This document shows, one piece after another, positions 9,016 through 17,832 of a DNA stretch of 51,187 nt. The DNA is from JAWXCM01 sp034408745 (GTDB taxonomy: Bacteria > Acidobacteriota > Terriglobia > Bryobacterales > Bryobacteraceae): contig JAWXCM010000201.1 in NCBI GenBank assembly GCA_034408745.1, positions 1 through 51,187 on the forward strand, in the 5' to 3' direction. Each line of letters opens with the position of its first letter. Position 1 is the stretch's first letter. Made by a program: the position numbers and the translations under genes. The notes beneath the pieces were generated by a model. That model saw nothing but the letters and a program-made list of their open reading frames with translations, was not told the origin of the DNA and did not search any database.

Positions 9016-10887
9016 ATGCAACAACGATATGACGTGATTGTGGTCGGCGCTGGTCATGCTGGCTGCGAGGCCTCGCGTGCCTGTGCCAGGCTGGGTCTGC
9101 GAACCGCTATGATCTCGATGAATATCGATTTGATTGCGCAGATGTCATGTAATCCCGCTATCGGCGGTATCGCAAAAGGGCACCTCGTGCGCGAGATTGA
9201 CGCTCTTGGCGGTGTCATGGGCGTTATCGCGGATCGCGCCGGAATCCAGTTTCGGCTTCTTAACACGAGCCGCGGGCCGGCAGTGTGGTCGCCAAGGGCG
9301 CAGTGCGACAAGAAGCAGTATCGCGTTCGAATGAAGGCGGAACTGGAAACAGAAGCTAACCTGCGCATTCTTCAGGCTGAAGTAGCGTCTCTGGACATTG
9401 CGGAGGGTGGATCGGACGGACGGCGTGTTCGCGGCGTTATTCTGCGGGATGGTCGTACGCTGCTGGCCTCGGCTGTCGTCGTGACAACTGGCACTTTTCT
9501 GAACGGCCTGGCGCACGTTGGAGAGACTCGCTATAGCTGCGGACGCAACGGCGAGGCGCCTTCGCAGCTCCTGGGCGACCAGTTACGGAACCTCGGCCTG
9601 GCCTGGATGCGGCTGAAAACGGGTACGCCACCTCGGCTCGACGGCCGGACCATCGACTGGGCCAGTTTTGAGCCTCAGGCCGGTGATGTCGTCCCGACGC
9701 CGTTCTCGTTTTTGACCGGAAAGATTGAGCGAGAGCAAATCTCCTGCTATCTGGCGTACACAACGCCCCGGACCGCTGAGGTAATACGAGGAGCCATCAG
9801 CCGCTCTCCGCTGTATAGCGGTCAAATAGAGGGTGTCGGGCCACGGTATTGCCCCTCTATTGAAGATAAGTTTGTGAAGTTCCCTGATAAAGCCCGCCAT
9901 CAGATCTATCTGGAGCCCGAGGGCCTGGATACCTACGAGGTCTACGTTAACGGCATGTCGACCAGCATGCCGGTGGACGTCCAGGTTGACATGCTGGGAT
10001 CCATCCCTGGGTTGGAGCGGGCCGAGATGATTCGCCCCGGGTACGCGGTCGAGTACGACGCCATTGACCCTCGCGAGCTTCGTCACAGTCTGGAAGTGCG
10101 GTCGATTCCCGGTCTGTTTCTCGCTGGTCAGATCAACGGAACGTCAGGTTACGAGGAGGCCGGCAGTCAGGGTTTGCTGGCTGGCATCAACGCTGCCCGG
10201 CTGGTTCGAGGGGAGTGTCCGATAGTGCTTTCTCGAACTCTTGGCTATTCGGGTATTTTGATTGACGACCTGGTGAGTAAAGGTGCGGACGAGCCATATC
10301 GAATGTTCACGTCGCGTGCGGAAGCGCGTCTTCATCTGCGTATCGACAACGCTGACGAGCGTCTGACGCCTGTTGGTCGTGAGGCGGGCCTGGTATGCGA
10401 CGCGCGTTGGGAACTGTTCCGCGCAAAACAGCGGCAAAAGGCCCTGCTTGTAGCGGCAATGGAATCCACCCGCATGACTCCGCGAAACTTTCCCGATCTG
10501 TCATTGTCCGCCGAGGATCGTCCGACTGTGGCCACGTGGCTGAAACGACCAGAAGCTTCCGCATCCGTTCTCTGTCGGTGGATTCGCGAGGTTCTTGGTG
10601 GTGAAGAGCCTGTCAATGGTGTTGTGGACACGGTCGTTGTGGAGGCGAAGTATGCTGGCTACATCGAGCAGCAGGACCGGCAGCTTGTTCGCGTAAAGAA
10701 CGCGGAAGACAGGCGTATTCCCGAAGGATTCTCCTTCGTCGGTGTTCCTGGTTTGTCCCGTGAGGTTCAGGATAAGTTGGAGCGGTTCCGTCCGGAAACT
10801 CTCGCTCAGGCGGGAAAGATCGCCGGTGTTACTCCAGCTGCTGTCTCCGTGCTTGAGGTCCTTCTGCGTATTGGTCGCGGATCCTAA
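9016..10887 (+). CDS. mnmG: tRNA uridine-5-carboxymethylaminomethyl modification enzyme MnmG (GidA)
   Basis: 623 residues, the normal length. With MnmE (not in this window) it installs cmnm5U at the wobble position of certain tRNAs, using FAD, NADH and methylene-THF. The N-terminal FAD motif is VVGAGHAGCEA, and the family signature NPAIGGIAKGHLVREIDALG follows. TSGYEEAGSQGL and the helical C-terminal domain (SREVQDKLERFRPETLAQA) are present. The stop codon abuts a parS palindrome, and parA and parB follow. rsmG, which often follows mnmG in other bacteria, is absent here. Confidence 0.96.
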   Translation: MQQRYDVIVVGAGHAGCEASRACARLGLRTAMISMNIDLIAQMSCNPAIGGIAKGHLVREIDALGGVMGVIADRAGIQFRLLNTSRGPAVWSPRAQCDKKQYRVRMKAELETEANLRILQAEVASLDIAEGGSDGRRVRGVILRDGRTLLASAVVVTTGTFLNGLAHVGETRYSCGRNGEAPSQLLGDQLRNLGLAWMRLKTGTPPRLDGRTIDWASFEPQAGDVVPTPFSFLTGKIEREQISCYLAYTTPRTAEVIRGAISRSPLYSGQIEGVGPRYCPSIEDKFVKFPDKARHQIYLEPEGLDTYEVYVNGMSTSMPVDVQVDMLGSIPGLERAEMIRPGYAVEYDAIDPRELRHSLEVRSIPGLFLAGQINGTSGYEEAGSQGLLAGINAARLVRGECPIVLSRTLGYSGILIDDLVSKGADEPYRMFTSRAEARLHLRIDNADERLTPVGREAGLVCDARWELFRAKQRQKALLVAAMESTRMTPRNFPDLSLSAEDRPTVATWLKRPEASASVLCRWIREVLGGEEPVNGVVDTVVVEAKYAGYIEQQDRQLVRVKNAEDRRIPEGFSFVGVPGLSREVQDKLERFRPETLAQAGKIAGVTPAAVSVLEVLLRIGRGS

Positions 10888-10901
10888 GTTCCACGTGGAA
10901 C
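10888..10901. promoter_or_regulatory. parS: parS centromere site
   Basis: A perfect 14-bp palindrome, GTTCCACGTGGAAC, starts on the base right after the mnmG stop codon and is flanked by A on both sides. It fits the bacterial parS consensus GTTnCACGTGnAAC exactly. It lies 53 bases upstream of parA, the classical place for a ParB loading site close to the origin. Other CACGTG cores in the window (for example near 5693 and 34530) do not extend to the consensus. Confidence 0.88.
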
Positions 10902-10954
10902 AGAACCGTTCACACCGCCCCGCCGCTTCCGATACAATTGAGGTAACCATCAAC

Positions 10955-11743
10955 ATGGCAAGAGTATTAGCCATCGCCAACCAGAAGGGTGGCGTCGGAA
11001 AAACCACAACCGCGATCAACCTGGCTGCTTCGCTTGCTGCGAATGATCTCAAGGTACTCGTCATTGACATTGACCCGCAGGGTAATGCAACGACTGGCCT
11101 GGGAGTAGCCAAGACGCCTGAACAACTAACGACGTACGATGTGCTCCTTGGTCAGGCAGGGCTGCAGGAAGTCGCTGTCCCTTCATCTTTTGAGGGGCTG
11201 CTCATTGCGCCATCTAACCGTAACCTTGTAGCCGCCAACATAGAACTTGTCGACGTTCCCGACCGCGAAAACCGTCTCCGTAATAAGATCGAAGACGTTC
11301 GTGACAATTTTCACTACATTCTGATCGATTGCCCGCCCGCCCTTGATCTGCTGACGATCAACGGCCTGGTGGCCTCCGATGGCGTCCTGGTGCCCATTCA
11401 GTGCGAGTTCTTCGCCCTCGAAGGCGTCTCACAGCTCCTCGATACAATCGAACGAATCCGCGATTCCTTCCAGCACAACCTTAAGATCGAAGGGATCTTG
11501 CTCACCATGTACGACGAGCGGAACAACCTTACCCGTCAGGTTGCGAGTGATCTGAAGGAATTCTTCGAGGATGAGGTATTCAAGACCGTAATTCCCCGAA
11601 GCGTACGTCTCGCCGAAGCACCCAGCCACGGCCTGTCAATACTCTCCTACGACTTGCGATCCAAAGGTGCCGAGAGCTATATCCAACTTGCCAAAGAGCT
11701 ACTCGCTCGGCATGATGTGAAGCGCAGCGGGGCCAGCCAATAA
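10955..11743 (+). CDS. parA: Chromosome partitioning ATPase ParA (Soj)
   Basis: 262 residues. It is the deviant Walker ATPase that, with ParB-parS, moves the origin region over the nucleoid. It starts MARVLAIANQKGGVGKTTT, with the Walker A' motif KGGVGKTT including the signature lysine. It continues with VIDIDPQGNATTGLG and ILIDCPPALDLLTING (Walker B), and ends near SKGAESYIQLAKELL. The start ATG 10955 has AGGT upstream; an open extension back into mnmG is not part of the family. parB begins two bases after its stop, so the two are co-transcribed. Confidence 0.95.
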   Translation: MARVLAIANQKGGVGKTTTAINLAASLAANDLKVLVIDIDPQGNATTGLGVAKTPEQLTTYDVLLGQAGLQEVAVPSSFEGLLIAPSNRNLVAANIELVDVPDRENRLRNKIEDVRDNFHYILIDCPPALDLLTINGLVASDGVLVPIQCEFFALEGVSQLLDTIERIRDSFQHNLKIEGILLTMYDERNNLTRQVASDLKEFFEDEVFKTVIPRSVRLAEAPSHGLSILSYDLRSKGAESYIQLAKELLARHDVKRSGASQ

Positions 11744-11745
11744 CG

Positions 11746-12660
11746 ATGTCAGACCGAAAAGCCCTGGGCAAAGGACTGTCGGCGCTACTTCCTGGGCGCT
11801 CTCAGTCATCCGCACCACCGAAAGCGCCTGCAACGTCAGACCAGCAGCAAACTGGCATGAATCAGCTGGCAATCGACTCGATCCAGCCCAACCCACTGCA
11901 GCCTCGCACCATCTTCGAACCCGACCGACTTAACGAACTGGCGCAGTCCATCCGCGCCAACGGAATCATCCAGCCAATCGTCGTACAGCGTATCGCCCAG
12001 GGATATCAGCTTGTTGCCGGCGAACGCCGCTGGAGAGCCGCTCGGCTTGCTGGACTTACCACAGTACCCGCGGTGATCCAGGAATTCGCCTCCGACAGGC
12101 TCCTCGAAGTAGCCCTGATCGAGAACATCCAGCGCGAAGATCTCAATCCTATTGAGGTCGCCCACGCTCTCGACCGCCTTGCAAGAGACTACAAACTCAC
12201 CCACGAGCAAATCGCCAGCCGCACAGGCAAAGACCGCACTACCGTCACAAACCTGATCCGACTGTTACGCCTGCCACACGATATTCAACTGCTTCTCGCC
12301 GAACACAGGCTCAGTATGGGACACGCCCGTGCTCTCCTGGGCCTGTCCACCGAGGCCGAGCAGATCGAACTGGGCCAGCGAGCCGCCGCCCAGGGTCTCT
12401 CCGTTCGTCAGGTAGAGCGACTCGTGCACACACTGACGGAGCGCCGACCGGAAACAACATCTGGTCCAGGCTCCTCCCAGGAAAAACCAGCAAAGCTGGC
12501 AGCCGATCCCAACGTCGAAGCGGCTCAAAAAGAGATGGAAGGCACGCTGGGAACGCGCGTTCGAATCGTATCGCAGTCGGCAGATCGCGGCCGCATCGAG
12601 ATCGAGTATTTCTCGATCGACGAACTGGACCGCATCTATAACCTGATTGTGGGGAAGTAG
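11746..12660 (+). CDS. parB: Chromosome partitioning protein ParB (Spo0J)
   Basis: 304 residues. It is the parS-binding CTPase clamp. The N-terminus RKALGKGLSALLP is the ParA-stimulating type. Residues about 40-130 hold the ParB/Srx domain with the CTP-binding box GERRWRAARLAGL and ENIQREDLNPIE. The central HTH region (LTHEQIASRTGKDRTTVTNL) reads parS, and a C-terminal dimerisation domain ends the chain. Its target site is present 845 bases upstream. The codons are more C-rich than in mnmG just upstream. Confidence 0.95.
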   Translation: MSDRKALGKGLSALLPGRSQSSAPPKAPATSDQQQTGMNQLAIDSIQPNPLQPRTIFEPDRLNELAQSIRANGIIQPIVVQRIAQGYQLVAGERRWRAARLAGLTTVPAVIQEFASDRLLEVALIENIQREDLNPIEVAHALDRLARDYKLTHEQIASRTGKDRTTVTNLIRLLRLPHDIQLLLAEHRLSMGHARALLGLSTEAEQIELGQRAAAQGLSVRQVERLVHTLTERRPETTSGPGSSQEKPAKLAADPNVEAAQKEMEGTLGTRVRIVSQSADRGRIEIEYFSIDELDRIYNLIVGK

Positions 12661-12661
12661 A

Positions 12662-12738
12662 TGGTGCCGGCGGCTGGAGTTGAACCAGCGACCTACGGAT
12701 TATGAGACCGTCGCTCTAACCACCTGAGCTACACCGGC
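12662..12738 (-). tRNA. tRNA with CAU anticodon (elongator Met, or Ile2)
   Basis: Reading the minus strand gives a full 77-nt cloverleaf with encoded CCA. The acceptor stem GCCGGTG pairs with CGCCGGC, the T arm is GCTGG-TTCAACT-CCAGC, and the anticodon loop CTCATAA has CAU at 12704-12702. The anticodon stem has a T-T mismatch at its loop end. CAU could belong to elongator Met or to lysidine-modified Ile2; the T arm resembles Ile2, so the identity is left open. The mature 3' end lies one base from the convergent parB stop. Confidence 0.9.
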
Positions 12739-12774
12739 GTCCACTTCTAAGATTATCCCGTAACTAAAGCGCTG

Positions 12775-13758
12775 TCAAACCTTTGGAGCGCGTGACCGAA
12801 GATAAAACTCCCACGCGGTGGCCACAGTGTGACGAATATCGACATACTCCGGACGCCACCCAAGCTGACTTTGCAGCGCGTCCGAGTTCGCAACCAGCAC
12901 AGGCGGATCCCCGTCTCGCCGTGCACCGACCTCACAGGGGACCTTGCTGCCGGTAACTTCCTCTACTGCACGCAGGACCTCCATAACCGACTGACCCACC
13001 CCAGTCCCGACATTGAACCTGCCCGAACCTCCACCCGCGGTAAGCCATTTCACTGCGGAAATGTGCGCCTGCGCCAAATCGCTGACGTGCACATAGTCGC
13101 GAATACAGCTCCCGTCCGGCGTCGGATAATCCTGGCCGAAGATCGTCACTGGCTTGCCCGTATCAATCGCCCGGAACAGCAAGGGAATCAGATGCGTCTC
13201 CGGATCATGCTCTTCTCCGAGACCTGTACCAGGTTCAGACCCACATGCGTTGAAGTATCTGAGGCAAACACTCCGCACACCCTTAAACTGATCCAGCCAC
13301 CCCAGAATCTTCTCGACCATGATCTTCGATTCACCATAGGGACTCAACGGAGCGTACGGAGCGTCCTCGCGAATCGGAACCTCTTCCGGCGTGCCATACA
13401 CCGCCGCGGTAGATGAAAACACGACTTTGTCGATACCCGCCCGGTCCATCGCACGAAACAGCGAAACAGAGCCACTGACGTTATTGTCGAAGTACAACTC
13501 CGGCTGCTTTGTTGACTCCCCAACCGCAATATAGGCCGCGAAGTGAATGACAGATTCGAATTTCCCGGACTCCATCACGCGAGTCAATGCGTCTGTGTCC
13601 TGAAGTCTGAGCTGGTGAAACTCGCCGGATTCCACATTGTGTCGATGGCCTCTGGACAGGTCATCGACAACGACAACTTCATGTCCACTCTTTCTCAACA
13701 GATGGACGGTGTGCGAGCCGATGTATCCGGCTCCTCCGGTGACGAGGATTTTGCTCAT
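12775..13758 (-). CDS. galE: UDP-glucose 4-epimerase GalE
   Basis: 327 residues. It interconverts UDP-glucose and UDP-galactose and so supplies galactosyl donors for surface glycans. The N-terminal Rossmann motif is VTGGAGYIGSHTV, followed by VVDDLSRG. SSTAAVYG supplies the catalytic Ser region, and YGESKIMVEK is the YxxxK motif. CIRDYVHVSDLA and the terminal GARRDGDPPVLVA block are typical of GalE. It is the last gene of a leftward operon and overlaps the upstream membrane glycosyltransferase by 4 bases (ATGA). Confidence 0.94.
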   Translation of the reverse strand: MSKILVTGGAGYIGSHTVHLLRKSGHEVVVVDDLSRGHRHNVESGEFHQLRLQDTDALTRVMESGKFESVIHFAAYIAVGESTKQPELYFDNNVSGSVSLFRAMDRAGIDKVVFSSTAAVYGTPEEVPIREDAPYAPLSPYGESKIMVEKILGWLDQFKGVRSVCLRYFNACGSEPGTGLGEEHDPETHLIPLLFRAIDTGKPVTIFGQDYPTPDGSCIRDYVHVSDLAQAHISAVKWLTAGGGSGRFNVGTGVGQSVMEVLRAVEEVTGSKVPCEVGARRDGDPPVLVANSDALQSQLGWRPEYVDIRHTVATAWEFYLRSRAPKV

Positions 13759-15134
13759 GGTTTCAGCCTGTAGACGATGGACGCGGAAGTCTCCCCAATT
13801 CTTTCATAGCGAACCAGCAGGCTTCTGAGATCCTGCCGGTTTTCCAGCGAGAGCGTCGGATTCAGCCGACCCAGGCCGTCCACCAAAATCTCTGGAGCGG
13901 GACTCAGCAACAAGGCACGAAGATTGTCCGCCGCCAACGCGGGGAACGTCGGAGTAGACACGGTCAGGTGCCGGTCCGCAAGTATCCCTGAAAGCGGCTG
14001 ACTGTCTATGTACGGAGTCGCGAGCGGCAGCCGCGACCACACTACGATGTCGGGGCGGTACCCCCAAACCAGGATCTTGTCCGTCGGGTGCGCCCAGGCT
14101 CGAACCACAGCCGCTGCCTGCCAGCTGTCCCGCATCAGCGCCGCATCGGACCAACCCGCCGCTCCGCTTGCAGCAACCATGACATATCGAGGCCCAAAAC
14201 GAAGAATCGGAACCAGTATGAGTCCGAACACCAGGATTCTCCACCGGACCGACATCAACATGAGACCGCGTGCGCCAACAACAGCGAATATGGGTAGCAA
14301 CGCAAAGTAGTAGCGCGGGAAAAATCGCAATCCCCCGACCACACACGCGAGGGAGACCACCAGCCAGAGGACAAAACGCCAGTTTCTCCCACGCCAGAAA
14401 CACCACACAGTTCCGGCGCACGCCGTCAGGTGAAACGCAACCCAACCGCTACTGCGCACCATCGCCTCCCGGATGGGATTCACAACAAACGTATCGGCCG
14501 AATACCCGGCACCCCAGAGCCAAACCTGATTCCAGTAAGCCGCCGCGGGCAGCAAAGCGAAACTCCCCACCTGAACGATTGCGCAGGAGATGACCACTTT
14601 CCACCAGGCCGCTCCAGCCCAGCATGCAGCAACCGCTAAAACCGCCAAACCCTTTGAATTGCAGAGTAATGCAACACCGCTGAACACTCCACCAAGTAAA
14701 GGACGCGACGTCGCAGAGGCCCAAATCGCGAGAAAGAAGGGCGGAAGAAAAAGCATGTCGGGAGTGACAGACATCACAGCCGAGGGAATCCAGAACGTCA
14801 GTCCGCAGCAGACCAGCGCCCCAGCGATCAGGCCCTCGTTTTCACTCCACAGCGCCCGGGCGGTAAACCACGCACACCACCCACACCACAGAACAAAGGC
14901 AGCACCGACAATCCGCAGGCCCAGGCCCGGTTCCGCACCACAAAGCAGATAGAACCAGGCGTACACTGGTGGCTTGTCGAACCAGATGTCGTGATAGAGT
15001 GAGCGGCCCCGAAGCAATTCTCGAGCCGCCACCATCCCGTACGCCTCTTCTACCCACAGGAGGTCGAGATGTGCCAACCGGGAAAGGACTACGACCAGAA
15101 CGGCAGCCGAGCCCGCGAGCCAGCGCCGTCCCAT
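13755..15134 (-). CDS. Polytopic membrane glycosyltransferase (ArnT/PMT-like, GT-C fold)
   Basis: 459 residues with about ten hydrophobic segments. An acidic residue pair in the first periplasmic loop (LLWVEEAYGMVAARELLRG) followed by DKPPVYAWFYLL matches the dolichyl/undecaprenyl-phosphate-sugar transferase layout. Such enzymes move sugars from a lipid-phosphate carrier on the outer face of the inner membrane. It lies between galU and galE, with a 5-base gap to galU and a 4-base overlap with galE. This suggests a role in modifying envelope glycans with sugars from the UDP-Glc/UDP-Gal pool. Acceptor and donor cannot be told from sequence. Confidence 0.75.
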   Translation of the reverse strand: MGRRWLAGSAAVLVVVLSRLAHLDLLWVEEAYGMVAARELLRGRSLYHDIWFDKPPVYAWFYLLCGAEPGLGLRIVGAAFVLWCGWCAWFTARALWSENEGLIAGALVCCGLTFWIPSAVMSVTPDMLFLPPFFLAIWASATSRPLLGGVFSGVALLCNSKGLAVLAVAACWAGAAWWKVVISCAIVQVGSFALLPAAAYWNQVWLWGAGYSADTFVVNPIREAMVRSSGWVAFHLTACAGTVWCFWRGRNWRFVLWLVVSLACVVGGLRFFPRYYFALLPIFAVVGARGLMLMSVRWRILVFGLILVPILRFGPRYVMVAASGAAGWSDAALMRDSWQAAAVVRAWAHPTDKILVWGYRPDIVVWSRLPLATPYIDSQPLSGILADRHLTVSTPTFPALAADNLRALLLSPAPEILVDGLGRLNPTLSLENRQDLRSLLVRYERIGETSASIVYRLKP

Positions 15135-15139
15135 ATCAC

Positions 15140-16030
15140 TCAGGCTTTGGACTCGGCCAACAGCCGTTCGAGCGTGGACCGAAACTCGGCTCCATAAGCC
15201 GGATCGGCAAGTGCGAACTCGACGAAGGTCTCAAAGTAGCTGGGGAAGTTGCCGATGTCGTACCGCTTCTCCTGCTTCGACAGCTTCACCGCCAAAACAC
15301 GCTTGCCTTCTTCACACATCATCTGAATCGCATCGGTCAGCTGGATCTCGCCTTTCTTATCTGGTTCCACACGGCGAATCATGTCGAAGATCAAAGGTGA
15401 AAACACGTACCGTCCGGCGATTGCGAGATTACTCGGCGCATCTGCCGGCTTCGGTTTCTCCACCAGGTTGAGGACGCGATAGCAATCTTCTTCCTCGCCA
15501 TCGGTCTGTACAATCCCGTAGTTCTGTGTCTCCTGAACGGGCACTTCTTCCACCGCGATCACACAGCTGGCCCGACGCGTTTCAAACACGTCGATCATTC
15601 TCGAGACCGCCTTTGACTGGGCATTCAAACCCACGATCGAATCGCCGAGCGCGACCACAAACGGCTGTTCCCCCGCGAAGTTCTCACCGCATTGAATGGC
15701 ATCTCCCAGCCCTCTTTGCACTCGCTGCCGCGTATAGAAGAACTTCGTCTGCAAATCCTCAAAACTGATCTCGTTGAGCAACTCCTGCTTGTGCGCCGCG
15801 CTGAGTTGGCGAATCAGCTCCGGATCGCTGTCGAAATGGTTCTCGATCGACGTTTTGTTGCGGCTGGTGACAAACAGAACTTGTTGGACGCCATTCGCCG
15901 CGAGCTCCTCAACGACGTACTGAACAATGGGCTTTCGAGCCACCGTCAGCATTTCTTTAGGCTGGGACTTGGTCGCTGGCAGCAGGCGCGTGCCGAAACC
16001 GGCTACAGGAACAATTGCGCTTCGAATCAC
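15140..16030 (-). CDS. galU: UTP-glucose-1-phosphate uridylyltransferase GalU
   Basis: 296 residues. It makes UDP-glucose from UTP and glucose-1-phosphate. The start MIRSAIVPVAGFGTRLLPATK carries the nucleotidyltransferase loop GxGTRxxPxTK. KEMLTVARKPIVQYVVEEL, VEKPKPADAPSNLAIAGRYV and KKGEIQLTDAI are all GalU hallmarks. It is the first gene of the galU-glycosyltransferase-galE operon, which would make UDP-glucose and then UDP-galactose beside a membrane transferase. Confidence 0.95.
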   Translation of the reverse strand: MIRSAIVPVAGFGTRLLPATKSQPKEMLTVARKPIVQYVVEELAANGVQQVLFVTSRNKTSIENHFDSDPELIRQLSAAHKQELLNEISFEDLQTKFFYTRQRVQRGLGDAIQCGENFAGEQPFVVALGDSIVGLNAQSKAVSRMIDVFETRRASCVIAVEEVPVQETQNYGIVQTDGEEEDCYRVLNLVEKPKPADAPSNLAIAGRYVFSPLIFDMIRRVEPDKKGEIQLTDAIQMMCEEGKRVLAVKLSKQEKRYDIGNFPSYFETFVEFALADPAYGAEFRSTLERLLAESKA

Positions 16031-16070
16031 TGCCCGAAGTATAACGTGGGTTAGGTGGAAAGGAAGAGAA

Positions 16071-16146
<76 letters not shown>

Positions 16147-16430
16147 TCAGTGGCAAACAACTTTCAGTATGCCTGCCTCCTGAAGCAAAGTCAACGCAAG
16201 CAATCTCACTGCCACAACACTTAGACCAGCGAAATGTTTTATCGTTCCGACACATCCCTGTAACCTGTTGCATCAGCGACCGGAAAATTAAAAGCGGATC
16301 GGGTGGATTTCCACCTCAGAGCGGTGTGCTATGCTGATCTTCCGTTAAGCAACAAGGCAGAAACCCAGTCGGTTTGACCGCCGACCAAAACCCACCTTAC
16401 GGACCGTTCCCCCAGGACCCCGGGTGTCGT
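16147..16430. promoter_or_regulatory. Intergenic region with putative dnaA promoter
   Basis: No gene is seen between tRNA-Gly and dnaA. A plausible sigma-70 promoter is TTTCCA at 16308-16313, a 16-base spacer, and TATGCT at 16330-16335. The rpmH-rnpA-yidC cluster that often precedes dnaA is not here. Confidence 0.4.
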
Positions 16431-16438
16431 TATGAGGT

Positions 16439-16469
16439 TTATCCACAAGTGTGGAAAACCTGTGGGAAA
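16439..16469. promoter_or_regulatory. DnaA-box cluster in the dnaA leader
   Basis: A perfect DnaA box, TTATCCACA, lies at 16439-16447. A one-mismatch box in the opposite orientation follows at 16450-16458 (TGTGGAAAA), and a two-mismatch copy is at 16461-16469. They sit 29-59 bases before the dnaA start, downstream of the putative promoter, as expected for autorepression by DnaA. Confidence 0.75.
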
Positions 16470-16497
16470 ACTGCGTTCGAGTGGAAAGAACATTGCC

Positions 16498-17832
16498 ATG
16501 AACGCCTGGGACCATATTAAATCGCAACTACAGAACACACTGTCCACAGATGCCTTTGGCAACTGGGTGGCCCGCACTGATCTTGTTGATGCAGAAGGAG
16601 ATACCTTGCGCATCGCGGTTCCGGACAAAGCTACTAAAGACTACATGGAGCTGGACTACTCACAGGCCGTACATAACGCGATTCGCTATCTTCAGCTACC
16701 GTTCCGCCGTGTGGAATACTCTCTGCCCGTTCAGCCTCAGGTCAGCTCTCAAGCTTCGAACGGCTTCGCATATTCCGATTCGGGACCCGCCACCTCCGAT
16801 CCGTTCGCCGCCACCTCCGTGCAGCTGAACGCGCGATTCACGTTCGAATCGTTTGTGGTAGGGCCGTGCAACCAGTTCGCGCATGCCGCCGCTCAGGCCG
16901 TCGCCAGCATGCCTTCCCGCAGCTACAATCCACTGTTCATCTACGGCGGGGTAGGCATGGGCAAAACCCACCTGATGCACGCCATCGGCCGGGCCCTTCT
17001 CGCCAACCACAACGGGATGCGGATTGTTTACACCACCAGTGAGCGCTTCATCAACCTCATGATCCAGTGCATCAAGAGCGACACGATGAGCCGCTTCCAC
17101 CAGTACTTCCGCTCCGCCGACGTCCTGCTGGTGGATGACATTCAGTTCCTCTCCGGCAAGGAAAGGACTCAGGACGAGTTCTTCTACACCTTCAACGAGC
17201 TTTACGATCACCAAAAGCAGATCGTCATATCCAGCGACTCCCAGCCCAAGCAGATCGGCAACCTGGTGGAGCGCCTCAGGTCCCGCTTCGAGTGGGGTCT
17301 CATGGTCGACGTCCAGCCTCCGGATCTCGAGACCAAAATGGCCATTCTCGACAAGAAGGCCGAGGCGGAAGGCATTGAGCTCCCGGAAGAAGTGCGCGTG
17401 TTCATCGCGCGTCATACCAAATCCAACCTCCGCGAACTCGAAGGCGCGCTGATCAAACTCATCGCCTACGCTTCGGTATCGAGGGCGCCCATTACCATGG
17501 GCATGGCCGAGCAGGTTCTGCGCTACATGACCGTCGGAGCGGACCGCAAAGTCTCCATCGACATGGTCATCCGGGCCGTGGCGGAAAAGCACGGGTTACA
17601 GCCGGCGCAGCTCCGACAGAAGACCAACGCATGGAACATCTCCTACCCGCGCCAGATTGCCATGTACATCGCCAGGGACCTCTGCCGGGCCTCCCTGCCC
17701 GAGATCGGTAAAGCCTTCGGTGGCAAACATCACACCACTGTCCTGCACTCGGTCGAGAAAATTGAGGACAAACGGCAGTCCGACCCGGATTTGCAGAAAC
17801 TGATCAACAGCATAATCGACTCTCTGCATTGA
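16498..17832 (+). CDS. dnaA: Chromosomal replication initiator DnaA
   Basis: 444 residues. The start ATG 16498 gives the family-typical MNAWDHIKSQLQ. An upstream in-frame start at 16432 would run through the DnaA boxes and is rejected. Domain I is residues 1-80. The AAA+ domain III carries Walker A GGVGMGKTHLMHAIG, Walker B LLVDDIQFLSGKE and the sensor region ERLRSRFEWGL. Domain IV ends with the DNA-binding signature GGKHHTTVLHS. The usual signature is GGRDHTTV, so the Asp that contacts bases in E. coli DnaA is His here. Domain II is short and Ser/Pro-rich (about 100-115). The origin-like region follows directly. Confidence 0.96.
   Translation: MNAWDHIKSQLQNTLSTDAFGNWVARTDLVDAEGDTLRIAVPDKATKDYMELDYSQAVHNAIRYLQLPFRRVEYSLPVQPQVSSQASNGFAYSDSGPATSDPFAATSVQLNARFTFESFVVGPCNQFAHAAAQAVASMPSRSYNPLFIYGGVGMGKTHLMHAIGRALLANHNGMRIVYTTSERFINLMIQCIKSDTMSRFHQYFRSADVLLVDDIQFLSGKERTQDEFFYTFNELYDHQKQIVISSDSQPKQIGNLVERLRSRFEWGLMVDVQPPDLETKMAILDKKAEAEGIELPEEVRVFIARHTKSNLRELEGALIKLIAYASVSRAPITMGMAEQVLRYMTVGADRKVSIDMVIRAVAEKHGLQPAQLRQKTNAWNISYPRQIAMYIARDLCRASLPEIGKAFGGKHHTTVLHSVEKIEDKRQSDPDLQKLINSIIDSLH

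Noticed and set aside
10742..10954. N-terminal extension of ParA into mnmG
   Set aside because: ParA proteins start at the MARVLAIANQKGG-type motif; the extension overlaps mnmG and the parS site.
16432..16497. Upstream start of DnaA within the DnaA boxes
   Set aside because: The extra 22 residues have no counterpart in DnaA, and the stretch is the box cluster.
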